Positions 14,001 through 26,355 of a DNA stretch of 64,000 nt are shown here, one piece after another. Every line of letters starts with the position of its first letter. The first letter of the stretch is position 1. The notes beneath the pieces were generated by a model. The model saw only the letters and a list, made by a program, of their open reading frames with translations. It had not been told where the DNA came from and did no database searches. Where the stretch lies: positions 3,365,501-3,429,500 of the forward strand of contig NC_079365.1 of assembly GCF_021018895.1 (NCBI RefSeq), read 5' to 3'. The stretch comes from Seriola aureovittata (lineage: Eukaryota; Chordata; Actinopteri; Carangiformes; Carangidae). A program made the translations under genes and the position numbers.

Positions 14001-17000
14001 GTGTTGCTGTAAAAGGGCGGTGTGTGTGTGTGTGTGCTCCTAAGCAGCAATTCACATTGACACAGAAAGAGGTAATGGTATTGGCTCACCTGATGAGCAT
14101 CCAGATCGATGATGGTAGCCCTGGAGATGCCTTCCACTCTCTCGAACAGGAACTGAGGGATGAATGAGAAAATATTTGCTTTGTCTCTGAAGACAACACA
14201 GTTAACACATATCACAGCTCAGATTTTCACTGAGGGATTCCAAAGTAAATCTTTTATTTCTGAGATAGAATTACATTTAAATGGAAACTCAGAAACGTCC
14301 ACAATAACCTGGTTAAACTGATACTCAACTTTTGAAGAGAGCAGTTTGATCTCTTTCTAACTCTTACGTAGAGTATAACAGGGTACAGCTGCATGGGAGA
14401 TATTTCAGTAAATCCTTTTTTTGGTTGTGATCTATAAAGGCTTTCCCCCAAATAGAATCCCAAACCAAAAGGCTATAAAATGACTCTGAAATGACTCTTT
14501 TATAATTTCAGCCACCAGGTCCAATGAAGCTTAAAGGATAAAACAGGTGTTAGTGTATATATTTCCTATTATGTGAATGATTGCTTTATTTCCAGTGTTT
14601 TTTTTTTCCTACTCTTTTAATTGTCTCCCTCGCCCTGATTTCACCTGTTCCTAATTACCCTTGCCTCCCTTGTGTGTTAAAGTTTTTGTCTTCCCCTCAG
14701 TCTTTATCAGTTCATCTGATCTATTCCAGCTTGTATTACTAGTTCAGTTCTCAGGTGTTTCCTGGTTGGATTACCTTGTGTTCCTCTGTAAATTCATGGT
14801 TGTGTTTCTCTCATGTTCCTCTAGTGGAACTGTAACATAGACAAGGTTTAAGATCTTGGACTCTGCACTAAAAAAGATCAGGGTAAGAATGAATGTGCTG
14901 CATCTAGTGTAAAGCACTTTGCTCTCTATTCGTTTCTCTTTTTTCTCCTTCTTCTGTTTGATTCTGGCCATGCAGCAAAAAAAAAAAAAAAAAAATTGCT
15001 TACATTAGCTACAGTATCATCAACCACCATAAGTTACGAGTCACACCAGAGCATGAAGGCTGTAGCAGCAAACCTCCCGTGTGTATTGAGTATATTAAGT
15101 GTTACTTCTTTCAAAAGTTACATAATCTCACTTTAATCCAATAAGTGTGAATGTTTCCAATGAACTTAACCTGTAAACATCAGTCTTACTTTGATGGCCA
15201 GAGTGATGTCCGCGTAGGCACAAAAGCCCCCTCCCCTGTCACTGGAGCAGTGGTGGAAGCCTCCTCCTGGGAAACAGAAAATTCACTAGCTCAGTGTCAG
15301 GGCCATTAGACAAGCTGAGCAGGTCACTGCACATCTGAGCAGTCTATTACTCACAATGACCATTGGTGATTTAAAATAGGCTGTTATTGAATTTATTGCC
15401 ACTTATAAAAATGGCCCTGTAGCACAACAATGGTTGTATTGACACCAGAATGGGGCTGTTCAATTGCTACTTAAGCAGCAATGTACAGCGATGGAGAGAA
15501 ACACTATGAAATTGGGATGATAGCCACTCATTCAGGATAAGAGTTAGAGTCCCATCTGCCCTGTCCATTAAACTATACTGTCGGGTAGAATATTAATAAA
15601 GGCTGGTAAGGCAATGGGTGAGATATGATTATCATTTACTGCATCATTTCTCTGAAGCTTCTACATCTTCATAATGTTGAGACACACAATACACAGATGT
15701 CAGGCGCATCGGATATTTTCTTTATATCTTTATTAAAATCCTGTTTATTGATGCAGGAAGATTTTTTTTTCCCCCTGATTCATCAACAGAAGGTGTGAAG
15801 TAGCTGAGTAAGCAGGAGGTGCAAAGTTACAACCTGATGGGGCTTTTTTTGGTTCCCTGCTTGGCACATACTGGGAGGGAGGGATAAAGGCTGACCCTGG
15901 CTTTTCAGCCAAAGACCCTCTTATTCAGTCAGCACAGCCACTGATGGCAGCAACAACAGCAACAACCTCCAACCCAAGCAAAGATGGTATCAACATCAAT
16001 TTAAAGATATTTTTGTATCACTATGTTTTTCCAAATAGTACACTGCCCTCTATGGAAAGATTAAACCACTAAGATTCAGTTCTGAAATCATCTATATGCC
16101 CAAGGACACTTGTGCACTGGTGGACAACTGACACTATTATCAACTGTATCAAACCTGGCAAATCACACTGATAATCAGCACTTCTGTAAATGCACAGACA
16201 GATATTTAGGTGGTGAAAATTACATCAGCAAGGGCAGTTTTCTACAGGTAAAGGTACGTTCTCTGACTGAGAGGAACAAATAGTATCAAGCCTGTGGTTC
16301 AGTTCTAAGGAGGAGATGCAGGCTGTGTTAGCATGACAGCACAGATTAGAGCCTCTTGAGTCTCCTGACCTTTGCAGACTTCCAGAGAGTGAGTAGTGCT
16401 AATGCTAATATCTGACGACTGTTAAAACAGTAGGATCTGGATGAAAAAACATCAGACATTCAAATTCAATGTCAATAGTTTTTCATAATGCAACTCTGTC
16501 CCGTCAACATGAGATTCACATTCACAATAACTTATTATTTAGCATGTTGTGTAAGAAAAATGAAGTAATGCTGAATGGATGGCAAGAGCATTTATGTTGA
16601 CCACAACACTATTCATACATAGTAGATCTACAAAACATACAAAACTTTCAGTGTTTTTCGGCTTCTTGGCAACAATAATCTCTTGGTTGACGTGAGATTA
16701 TGGAAAGGAAGTATTCCGCTAAGTGTGAATACTGAATTGAGGCACGAGTCAGATGACGACTTTTTCAATATCTAACCAAAGCCACAGTCTTTCCTGAAGT
16801 TTATGGAGTGTTTTATTGGCCTTAATATAATTATATGTGGAATGGAGGATTTGAACCTCCGGAGCCAAGTTACACCAGCGGTTTCCCTTGATTGGACGGC
16901 ACTACAGAGGTTTCCTAGAGACTGACTTACACAATACTGAAGTATTTACGAGCTAATGCCTGATTAAGAAAGTCACCGGCTTGAAACTAGCTTGTTGGTA

Positions 17001-20000
17001 ATAAGAACTTGAAAAGAACATCATACACAAACTCAGTAATGGATTTATGAATAGCTGGTGGAACCTAATCCAGGACTCCAGAGTCACAGTTCTGTCACTT
17101 CTTCTTGGGTGGGTTCACTCAGTATCAACACTAAGGTCCAGACTCACACATGTAGAAGTTTACTTCATTTATTTGAAGGGGTGAGTTGCACTGGCCCCAA
17201 ATTCCTGTAATATGAATATTGTAAAAAAATAAAGGAATAATGACTGGACTTTGCATTTGTATTTTCAAAACATGGCTCCACTGTCATGGCTCTCATGACA
17301 TTCTGATTGTGCACACAAATTGCATTTTGGTGCATTTTCCCTGCATATTACCTGTCCATGGTTGGTTTAGCCCAGATCACAGAATATGTTCTCAGGTTGA
17401 AATAAACTAGAATCACCACCTCGCGGTTGTATCTCTCCACCTACCAGCCAAGTTGCAGCAAATATGGTCACAATCTCTAATTTCTGAATTACAGCACTGA
17501 ATAATGGCCAGAAGTGTTTTTGCAGAACATTATGATGTCACAGTGAAGTTCACCTTCCACTATTTGGTTATAAAATGTCATCACTTCATTTTATTGTTAT
17601 AGACATTTGAGTTCAATTGTTTCATAAATAGTGAATTCATTTGTGAGTTATGGCCTAAACCCTGTTTCATGAGGTCTCAGTGTGACAGAGGTGATTCATT
17701 TTCCCTCTAGACGTTCCTGATATATAGGCTACTGCATTCACAAGAACGTAGGATCACCGTGAACTTTGACCTTTGTCCATCAAAATCTAATCAGTTCATC
17801 TTTGAGTCCAAGTGAATTTTTGTGGCAAATCTAAGCAAATTTCCTCAAGGTGGTCCTGAGTTACCACATTTAAGAGGCCAAAACCGTGTTTAGTGAGGTT
17901 ACCGTGACCTTGACCTTTGACCTTTGACCACCAAAATCTAATCAGCTCACCAAGTGAATGTTTGTGCCAAATTTGAAGAAAATCCATCAAGGTGTGACTG
18001 AGAAATTGGAGTTCATGAGAATGGAACGGACAGCCTGAGAATATAAAGCTGTCACTGGCGCGGACACATAAAAAAGGAAACCCACTTTTCTAGGTTATAG
18101 TGTGTGTACAGATCAATTTTAAAAGAGAAAAGCTATTTTTTTATTCCATATGCTCAATGTTTTGGTGAGGTTGTCATGACAACAAAAATACAATAGTTGA
18201 GTAAGCAAGGCTTCTATAGTTTATGTGATTACTAATTCCCTCATACCTCTATCCACTTCGCCTCTGGTATGTTATCAGTCCTCTACCCCATTATAACATG
18301 CACTAAAAGTGTTTTGCTTTTGTAAAAGACATTTTGTTTATTTTTTGTAATGTAATTTTTCAAAAATGTAGACAGGGATGAAGAGAATGTAGTATTCATT
18401 CCATCTTTGACATTTTAAACGTCTCCATTCTCTCCAGTTTCTCTGGAGACAAAGCAAAAGTAAATTTACATCAGATGCATGTTAGCAACAGGAACTCTTC
18501 GTCGAAGTGACACAATAAGTTGAATCCATCAACAAAACTGAAGGACACACAACAACCGCTGGTGTTTGGCTGAACAGGAAGAAAAGGCCAAAGAGCTTTC
18601 TGTCACAATGGAGGACCAGGAAAAAGAAATAAAATGTCTCCGCCAACAGGTGGAGGAGATGGACACAGCTCTGGAGAGTGCCAGGAGAGTGTGTGAGGCA
18701 CTTCAGCGAAGACTCAAACATGTTGAAGGCATGGTGGCACTAGAGGCAATCATGAGACAACATAACCACGGTATGAAGAATGTGCTTTATCACCAAATGA
18801 GCATGGTGACAAAATATATGGGTGAGGAGAGGATGAACATACTGAAAGAGCTGGAAAAGTTGCAAGAGCTCCATGGCATCTTAAGCAAAGTGAAGTCTGC
18901 TCAAGACGAGGTTGAGAGGAAAAACCAGGAGATGCTGAAAGAACTGGAAGCACTGAAAGTTGAATGCAAGGTGGAGAAAGATGAGAATGCAGCTCTTCAA
19001 CAAGAACTTGAGCAAATTCAAGTTTCATACAACACGATCAACTTCAAGTATGAAACTGAGCTTAAGCATGAAAGAGAAAGAAATGACACCCTTCAGAAAC
19101 AACTGAAGCCGCATGAAGTTCATGCAGAAAAGCCGGACCTTGACGGAAAGCTGAGGGGCACCGGGGACCAGTCGCAACAGAAAATAGTGGTGGAGGTCCA
19201 AATCCTGCAGAAAGCCACCTCAGAGGGGGAGAGGTCATTTAACAAAGAGCTGGAGGATCTCAGACCACGAGCCAAAGAGCTAACTTCAACCAACACTGTA
19301 GTCTCAGCTAACATCAAGGCTGAGGACAAAGACACTCAGGACCTTGGGAAGGAAACTGCCAAGCTGAAGGTGGAGGTGCCAGAGCAGGAGGAGGAGCCTG
19401 TCCCTGAGTCACAGGCCCACGAGCTCCAGGAAGAGGCAAGTGTCCCCAAAGAAAATCTCCACACAACAACAAAGAGGCCTTCAATGTGGAAAAGACTGGG
19501 CTACTATGTGGGACTGACAAAAAACTGAGGAAGTAGGAGGAGTCCGACTCTTACAGCAACTAACATATTTCAATAAATACAACTGAAAAGTAAAAGTTCT
19601 GCTGATAGAGTTTTTTTACCAGCCACAGCAGCTTGGCTGCGGTCCTGAAGACACCAGCAGAAGCAGGAACTACCACAGAGGCTGAGTACTTTCACATGTG
19701 TTTATATGTGTGTCAGTCTGTGGACAGATTTTGTCAACATGATAGCATCACAATCGTGTAAGAGACAGTCACAAAATTTTACAGGTGTGTAGTTTGAAGT
19801 TTTGTGTGGTCTGACCCATAAGTATTGCGTACTCATGTAATATTAAGTGACAACTGAGTACTCATCGCGGCCGGTGTGATCCCATCAGGTCACATGGTTT
19901 CTAGTTTCTATATGAAATGAAGTGGTCCTACATTTAATCAGCGATGAGCTCCTACACAAACATAGAGTTTTCAAATAACAGTTTTTGTTCATTTACATGA

Positions 20001-21767
20001 GATATTTGTGTATTTCAGTTTTTTTCTCTGTGCTTTTTCACTGGTTTAAAGTGGGCAGGGTTTAGTGGGAACACTAGGAATCTTACATGTGGTGGGTTTC
20101 GAGGTCACTGTCAGTCAAATTTTATCAATATTAGATCAATATAATACTGTTTACAACTATTTCTAATGTAAAATCAAATAAAAATATACATAGCAACCCT
20201 TTTATTAAAAAACCTGTAAATGAGGTTAGGAGTGAAAGCCCACTCTGAATGTGGGGTGTGGAATAATAATGGTGGAAGTTTGGGTTCATAATTGGACAGA
20301 TTGTGTATCTGTGTGATATTCTCTAAGAGGGTTGATGTTAATCTCTCTTAGTCTTCCTGGGGCCAATTTCACAGAGACAGACTTTGACTATAGTTCAGAT
20401 ATGATTAATAGACAGTCAGATGATCAATAACAAGACAGTTCCATTCAACATCTATCTGATAGACGTCTATAGACTTATCCTTCTAACTGATGTCTACATC
20501 TGACATCTAACTTTACTGTATCTGTGGCATAAAGCTCTGTAGTCGTCTTAAGTGGGACTCAGGGCTGGTTTATGGCTTCAGAACTGGTTCAAAGATGTGC
20601 TGCTTTTCATCCTGATCCAAATAGGAAGTCAGAGTGAAAAGCTGTCATAGACCGATGTGATATCATTTCAGTTCATTTTGAGGTAGTCTCCCCAAGAAGA
20701 CATTCACGGCGCTGCACTTGGTTGTTCACATGAAAAGTGCCATAAATAATTGTGTAACAACAAAGAGAGCTACAGAGATAAGTACAATCCTCGATTCCTC
20801 TGCAAAGCTGGCCAATCATGGCGTGAAGCGGGTTTTAAAAAGTTCTGACAGGTGTGACATCTGACAAGTACCTGGGACAGAGTATAAAGCCTGCTTAATT
20901 TGCCATAAATTCTGGATATATAAAGATTTTTTTTTATTCAGATTCAAAAAACATGGTTGACCAAGCAACCACATCAGACCACTCAGATCCACTCACTCTG
21001 AGTGAGATGTTTGCCTTCTACAAGGATGAGGACTCTGCCGGGGAAATTCAGTGAAGAATGTAACAACACATCAAATCTCAGCACAGTTCAGACCTAAAGC
21101 AGAACTGAGGTGCTGTGGTTTCTTAATGTGGGAAGGCTCAGTAATTCTGCTAACTTGTCAGTCAGGGTCAGGATAGTTTCCTTGGACAAATTAATAGGAA
21201 AATACACAGGTATGCTGATACCGGTGTATTTGCAGGTAATGAATACCCATCTGATGCCACTGTTCTCTTTCCCTTATTTAAAATCAGTATATCAGCTACG
21301 AGAAACTACATTAATGTAAGTTGATACCTGATGTCAGTACTGGGGTGATAGTAATCCAGTGGATTAGATTGATTCTTTGTGCATCGAAACATGCATCGGC
21401 CTGGCCAATTATCGATGGTAAAATTCAGCATTTTCCAATTATCAGTCTTATTATTTTTTAAACCGATAACCGTAAAATAAATTTATTTAAAAATGCGCCA
21501 CTTTGGCTCAGATGCAGCTGCCTGTCTCTGGTCTGTAGTCAGCACTCTGAAGTCTTGTGCAATGTCCCATCCACAGCACCATCTGATTGGTTCGACGTCA
21601 CGAGTAACAGCCTATCACACTGAAGGCTGCTGTACACAGACGGTCACAGACTAGAGCAGCTGCGGTTAACGAGCGGAGCTGTGTGTCGGAGGCAAGACAG
21701 CAGACATCAGTGAAGCTGTTACAACACCACACTCTGATGAACAAGTTCATCTGTTGGTCCAAGACAC

Positions 21768-21800
<33 letters not shown>

Positions 21801-24800
21801 AGCCATTGCTAACTGCTAAGCTAAAGTAACTAGCATCTGAATATCATGTAAACAACTCCTGAATTAGTGGAAGCCTCTAAAAGCAGCAGAGAGCTCTGGG
21901 TGCTGGAGCAGAACTAGTGTAAGTTTAAATGTACAGCAGGTAGTTCGACTCTGTGATGAAGAAAACAGAAACATTAACTGTGTTCAGACAGAGCGGCGAT
22001 AAACTCTCGCAGTAACAGAAACTGACTGGAGATGAGACACTACACTGACTCAGCACGTCAGCACGTGAACAGTCACTGACTACTGTTACTGAAAAGACAT
22101 TGTATTACAGTAGAAGTAAAATCCCTATGTAAAAATGTTCTCAGATAAAAGTACAAAGTGAGACGGCTAAAATGTTTCTGAGTAAATGTGTTACATTTTA
22201 AAAGGGGGAGGGGGAAAACATCTTATATGGTGATAATAATAATATATGATAACACTATTAAATTAAAGAGCATCTTTAGGTTGCCAGGTGAATCAGTTCC
22301 CAGGTGAGAACTGCACCGAAATCAACCAATTAATGCCAGTCAGGCTCTTTGCACTCTGTGCATACAACTGATAGTTACTAATATACACTCAGTTGTCAGT
22401 TTATAAGGAACATCTAGTTAGATGTAATGTAGTCTAATACAACAGTTCTGCAGTAACTCCTCCCTGACAGCTGTTGATTCAACCGTATGATCATCATGGA
22501 GGATGTAGTGTTTGGAGCTGTATTACATTATACAGAGGTGCTTCTATTATTTAGCTACTCTCATTGATATAAATGGGGTGGACAAAATAATAGAAACACC
22601 CGGACGCCATGGTGAGTGTTCTTACACAGCAGTAGTTTTGTGTCGGTTCCAAATATGAAAGAACCATATCGGTCTATCCCTACCCTAAAGTCCTCCCAAT
22701 GACTTGCTTAAGATTGGAGTAACCATTGCCAGTTAACATAATCCAGACAGCAACTACATTTTCTCAAAGATTTTGGCAAAAAAACAAAAACAAACTGTGT
22801 TGTATAAATGTATCATGGAGAAGACAGAGTTGGACACTGACAGTAACAGATGAGTGTCTGTTTATGTGTTTATATCATTGTCTGCGCTGGAGATTGACTT
22901 ACCTACATTTATGGCCCACCCTCGTTCAACAGCTAATTTTCCTGCCTGTGGAGAAAACAATATATCTGTTCATATCAAGATATCAAGATTTCAATTTATG
23001 AAAGAAAATAAGCCACATAAGCCACACAATACAACAACAATCAAGTGGTTTTTGCAGCGACCTCAAATTGATTCATGTTCATTAAAGAACAGAAACAAAT
23101 AAACAATTTCTTTATGAAATGAGAAATATGCCCCGAGGCGATGCATTCAGATGTTGCTCTTCCACAGACTTGGATAAAACACTTCAAATACTGTGCGTCA
23201 TTACCTAAGGCAGGCTCTGGTTGCCGAATTTGAAAAACTGACCTCCAATTTTCTAGGGCACATACAGAGTTTCTTCATTTACATACACAAAAACAGGCAT
23301 TATACACAATGGCAAGAAAAAAGTATATGAACTCTTTGGAATTAATAAATCATAAGATGTATCATAAAATCTGATCTTGATGTAAGTAACAACTATAGAC
23401 AAACACAATCTGTTTAAACTAACAACACACAAACAGTTACAATCTTTTGTCAGTGCCGGTCGAACTCTTGGGTTAAATAACTGGTCGAATCTTCGTTGAC
23501 AGCAAAAGTGCTTTCAGAGGAATTCTCGACCATTCCTTTTCACAGAGCTGCTTCAGCTCAGCCGTATTCTTGGGATGTGAGGCGCGAGCGGCTCTCTGAG
23601 CTCACTCCCCAAGCATCTCTGTTAGGTCTGGACACTGACTGGACCACTCCAACAGGTGGTTATCTTTGTCTGAAGTTATTCTGTAGTAGATTTACTTTGA
23701 TGTTTAGGGTTATTGTCCTGCTGCATCAACCAGCTTGCGGACAGCCACTCTGACATTATCCTGTAAGATACCTTGATAAATTCATTTTCCCTTTGATGAT
23801 GGCGAGCTGTCCAGGCCCTGAGGCAGCAAAGCAGCTCCATCATAGACAGGGCTGCCTTGCTAAAACAAAACATTTTCCCAGTAGTGTTGTGGTGAGTCAA
23901 GGTGCTGTTTGGTAAATTTCAGGTTAGCAGTGATGTCTTTTCTTTTGGAGAGCAGCGACTCCCCCCTTGGCGTCTTGCCATAGACAAGATGCTCCATGCA
24001 CCATGACTTACATGTGGTAGACTCATGAACAGAGAAGTTAACCAGCTTTTATTTGTTACTCTGAGGCTCTTTTTTTGTCTCATTGAGCGTTGTGTGTTGT
24101 ATCTTTAGAGTCATATTAGCTGTGCGCTCACCTCTAGGGAGAGTAGCCACAGAACTAAATCAACTATATTTATAGACTTTAGAATGATGAATATCTGAAC
24201 TCTTCTGAGATTTCTTTGTAACCCTTCCCAGCTTTATGCAAAGCAGCAGCTGACAGCAGTCTGACATCTCTTTTTTGTGAGGCATGCATTAGCAGTTTGC
24301 TAACTCCTGACTCCAATTATCTTTTGTTAATGTCACTACTCTTGGGGTTCACATACTTTTATCAGCCTACACTGTGGATGTCTGAAAGATGTATGGACAA
24401 AACAATACAATGATTTGTGTGTTATTAAGTGAAATTAATTATTATTGTCACTTAGATGGAGATATGACCATATTACAATAAAAGTTTACACATAAGTGCA
24501 GGTCCTTCTATTTCAATCCTATTTCTTACCACTGTAATTGCTCCTGGAGGTCTTTGAGTGTTCCTATTTAGCATCTATTGGGTTCAAATCAATTATAATA
24601 ACACATTTTAATAGCCTGTTTAATAGCCTGCACTGCCCTTGATTTGAACAAAATAATTATCTCAAGAATAATAAAATATGATTATATCATCATGATACAA
24701 TTATTCTAGCCCAGAAATGTAGAAAGACCATATTATGGTATGAGTGAGTAATGTACTGCAACTATTTCTTGATTTAAACAACAGCCAGTTGGTGCGTTTC

Positions 24801-26307
24801 CATTAACTTGTTTAATGCGCAATTTGAAATTGCAAACGTAAAAACAGGTCATGTAAACACGTGAATTTCCCCCCAAAAAAACTCAACAACAAATATCCAG
24901 CAACCAATACTCTAGACTCTTCTCATGACATTCCAAAATAAAGGAAGCAAAATAAATAACTTTTACCCAAGATAACTATTACCCAACTATTCCTTTACAT
25001 TTACATGCAAAAATATTGCTGGAGCACACATTTACCTATAACATAACAGTGTATGGCATCAGGAATTGGGGAATTATCATACAGCCCCACTATGTGTTAA
25101 ATCTACTCCTGAGAGAAGAGAGACAGGCAATGTTTGTCTCTCATGTTGATCAACCTAATCCTGATGTGCATGGCTACGCATGAGGAAGCAGTTATTTAGG
25201 GCCGCTTGCTCCACCGGCTCATCCTCTTAAGAAACCACTGAAGGCTTATCTAATACACTTCACAAATAAAGGATGGTTACAACACCTTCAAACCATTGCG
25301 GCCAAAATGTGATCAGATTGATCATTAATAGCTGAGACATATCAGCTACATTCAAGAAAATCCCACAGAAGGTTCCACACTATTACCCCGTGGTGTTTCA
25401 TTCACGAAGAGGAATGGTGTAGCATGCACAGTGGCAGATGCTCTTTTCAAAGGCAGATCGAGATTTCTCTCTCGGATGAAAAAGGGGGCTTCTCTGCCAT
25501 GTATTCCTCCAGCTCAGTGTGTAGGACGCCTGAGGGGAGGAGATATGAGCTTGGGAGATTCTGTATAAATGCCAATAGATTTCTCTGATGGATGAGTAAT
25601 GACACACATTAGCATGTATGCACACACTCTGGCCATGGCTCAACACTCTACTTTGTCTGGGAAAAACAGGCACTCACTGTAACAGAGTACCAGGCATATT
25701 TTACCATAGCGCTCACATTTAATCTGCACAACTCCATCAACCATCATTCCCAGAATCTCTTTTAGTGTTAAGACCATTGGCATGATGCTAAGTCTGATAT
25801 AATATCTAATTTTATCAAGTATATAACTGAAAATCACACAATGTGCATAATGCTGATCAGTTTGTGCACATTAAAGTCTGCAGCCATACTTATATCAAAT
25901 TAGCTTCGTGTTTGTTTTTTATTCCTTTGACTTTCTTTTTTGCATAACAAGACTAATAGAGATGGATCCCAGTTTTTCCTCATGCTCCACTGCAAACAAA
26001 CTGCTGTACAAACAGGAAAATATCAAACAAGAGTTTTGGAGCGAGGAAACTCTCAACCACATTACATTTAGAGAGGTTTTAATCATGAAAAGACAACACA
26101 AACACTTTTAGGTTTCTATAGGAGATGAACTCCTCTAAGGGTATAATTTTAAAAATTTAATTACTATCCCATGTACAAACAAGGTGGATCCTTGGTGAGT
26201 TGGCAACATGGGCAAGAATGAAGTTCAAATCAAGGGAAGTAAAGAAACATGGTGATCAAAAAATTGAGTGAACAGCGAAGTCCAAGGGGTGATACCATCA
26301 TTACCAT

Positions 26308-26355
<48 letters not shown>

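Noticed and set aside
16840..16930. Possible minus-strand tRNA (T-arm-like GGAGG-TTCAAAT-CCTCC followed by ATTCCAC)
   Set aside because: No complementary 5' acceptor strand (GTGGAAT) at tRNA distance and no credible anticodon stem; only an isolated T-arm match.
25398..25673. 91-codon minus-strand open frame between hdac11 exons 5 and 6
   Set aside because: No similarity to HDAC11 or any recognised protein; the missing HDAC11 peptide was found in the 43-bp exon at 22903-22945 instead.
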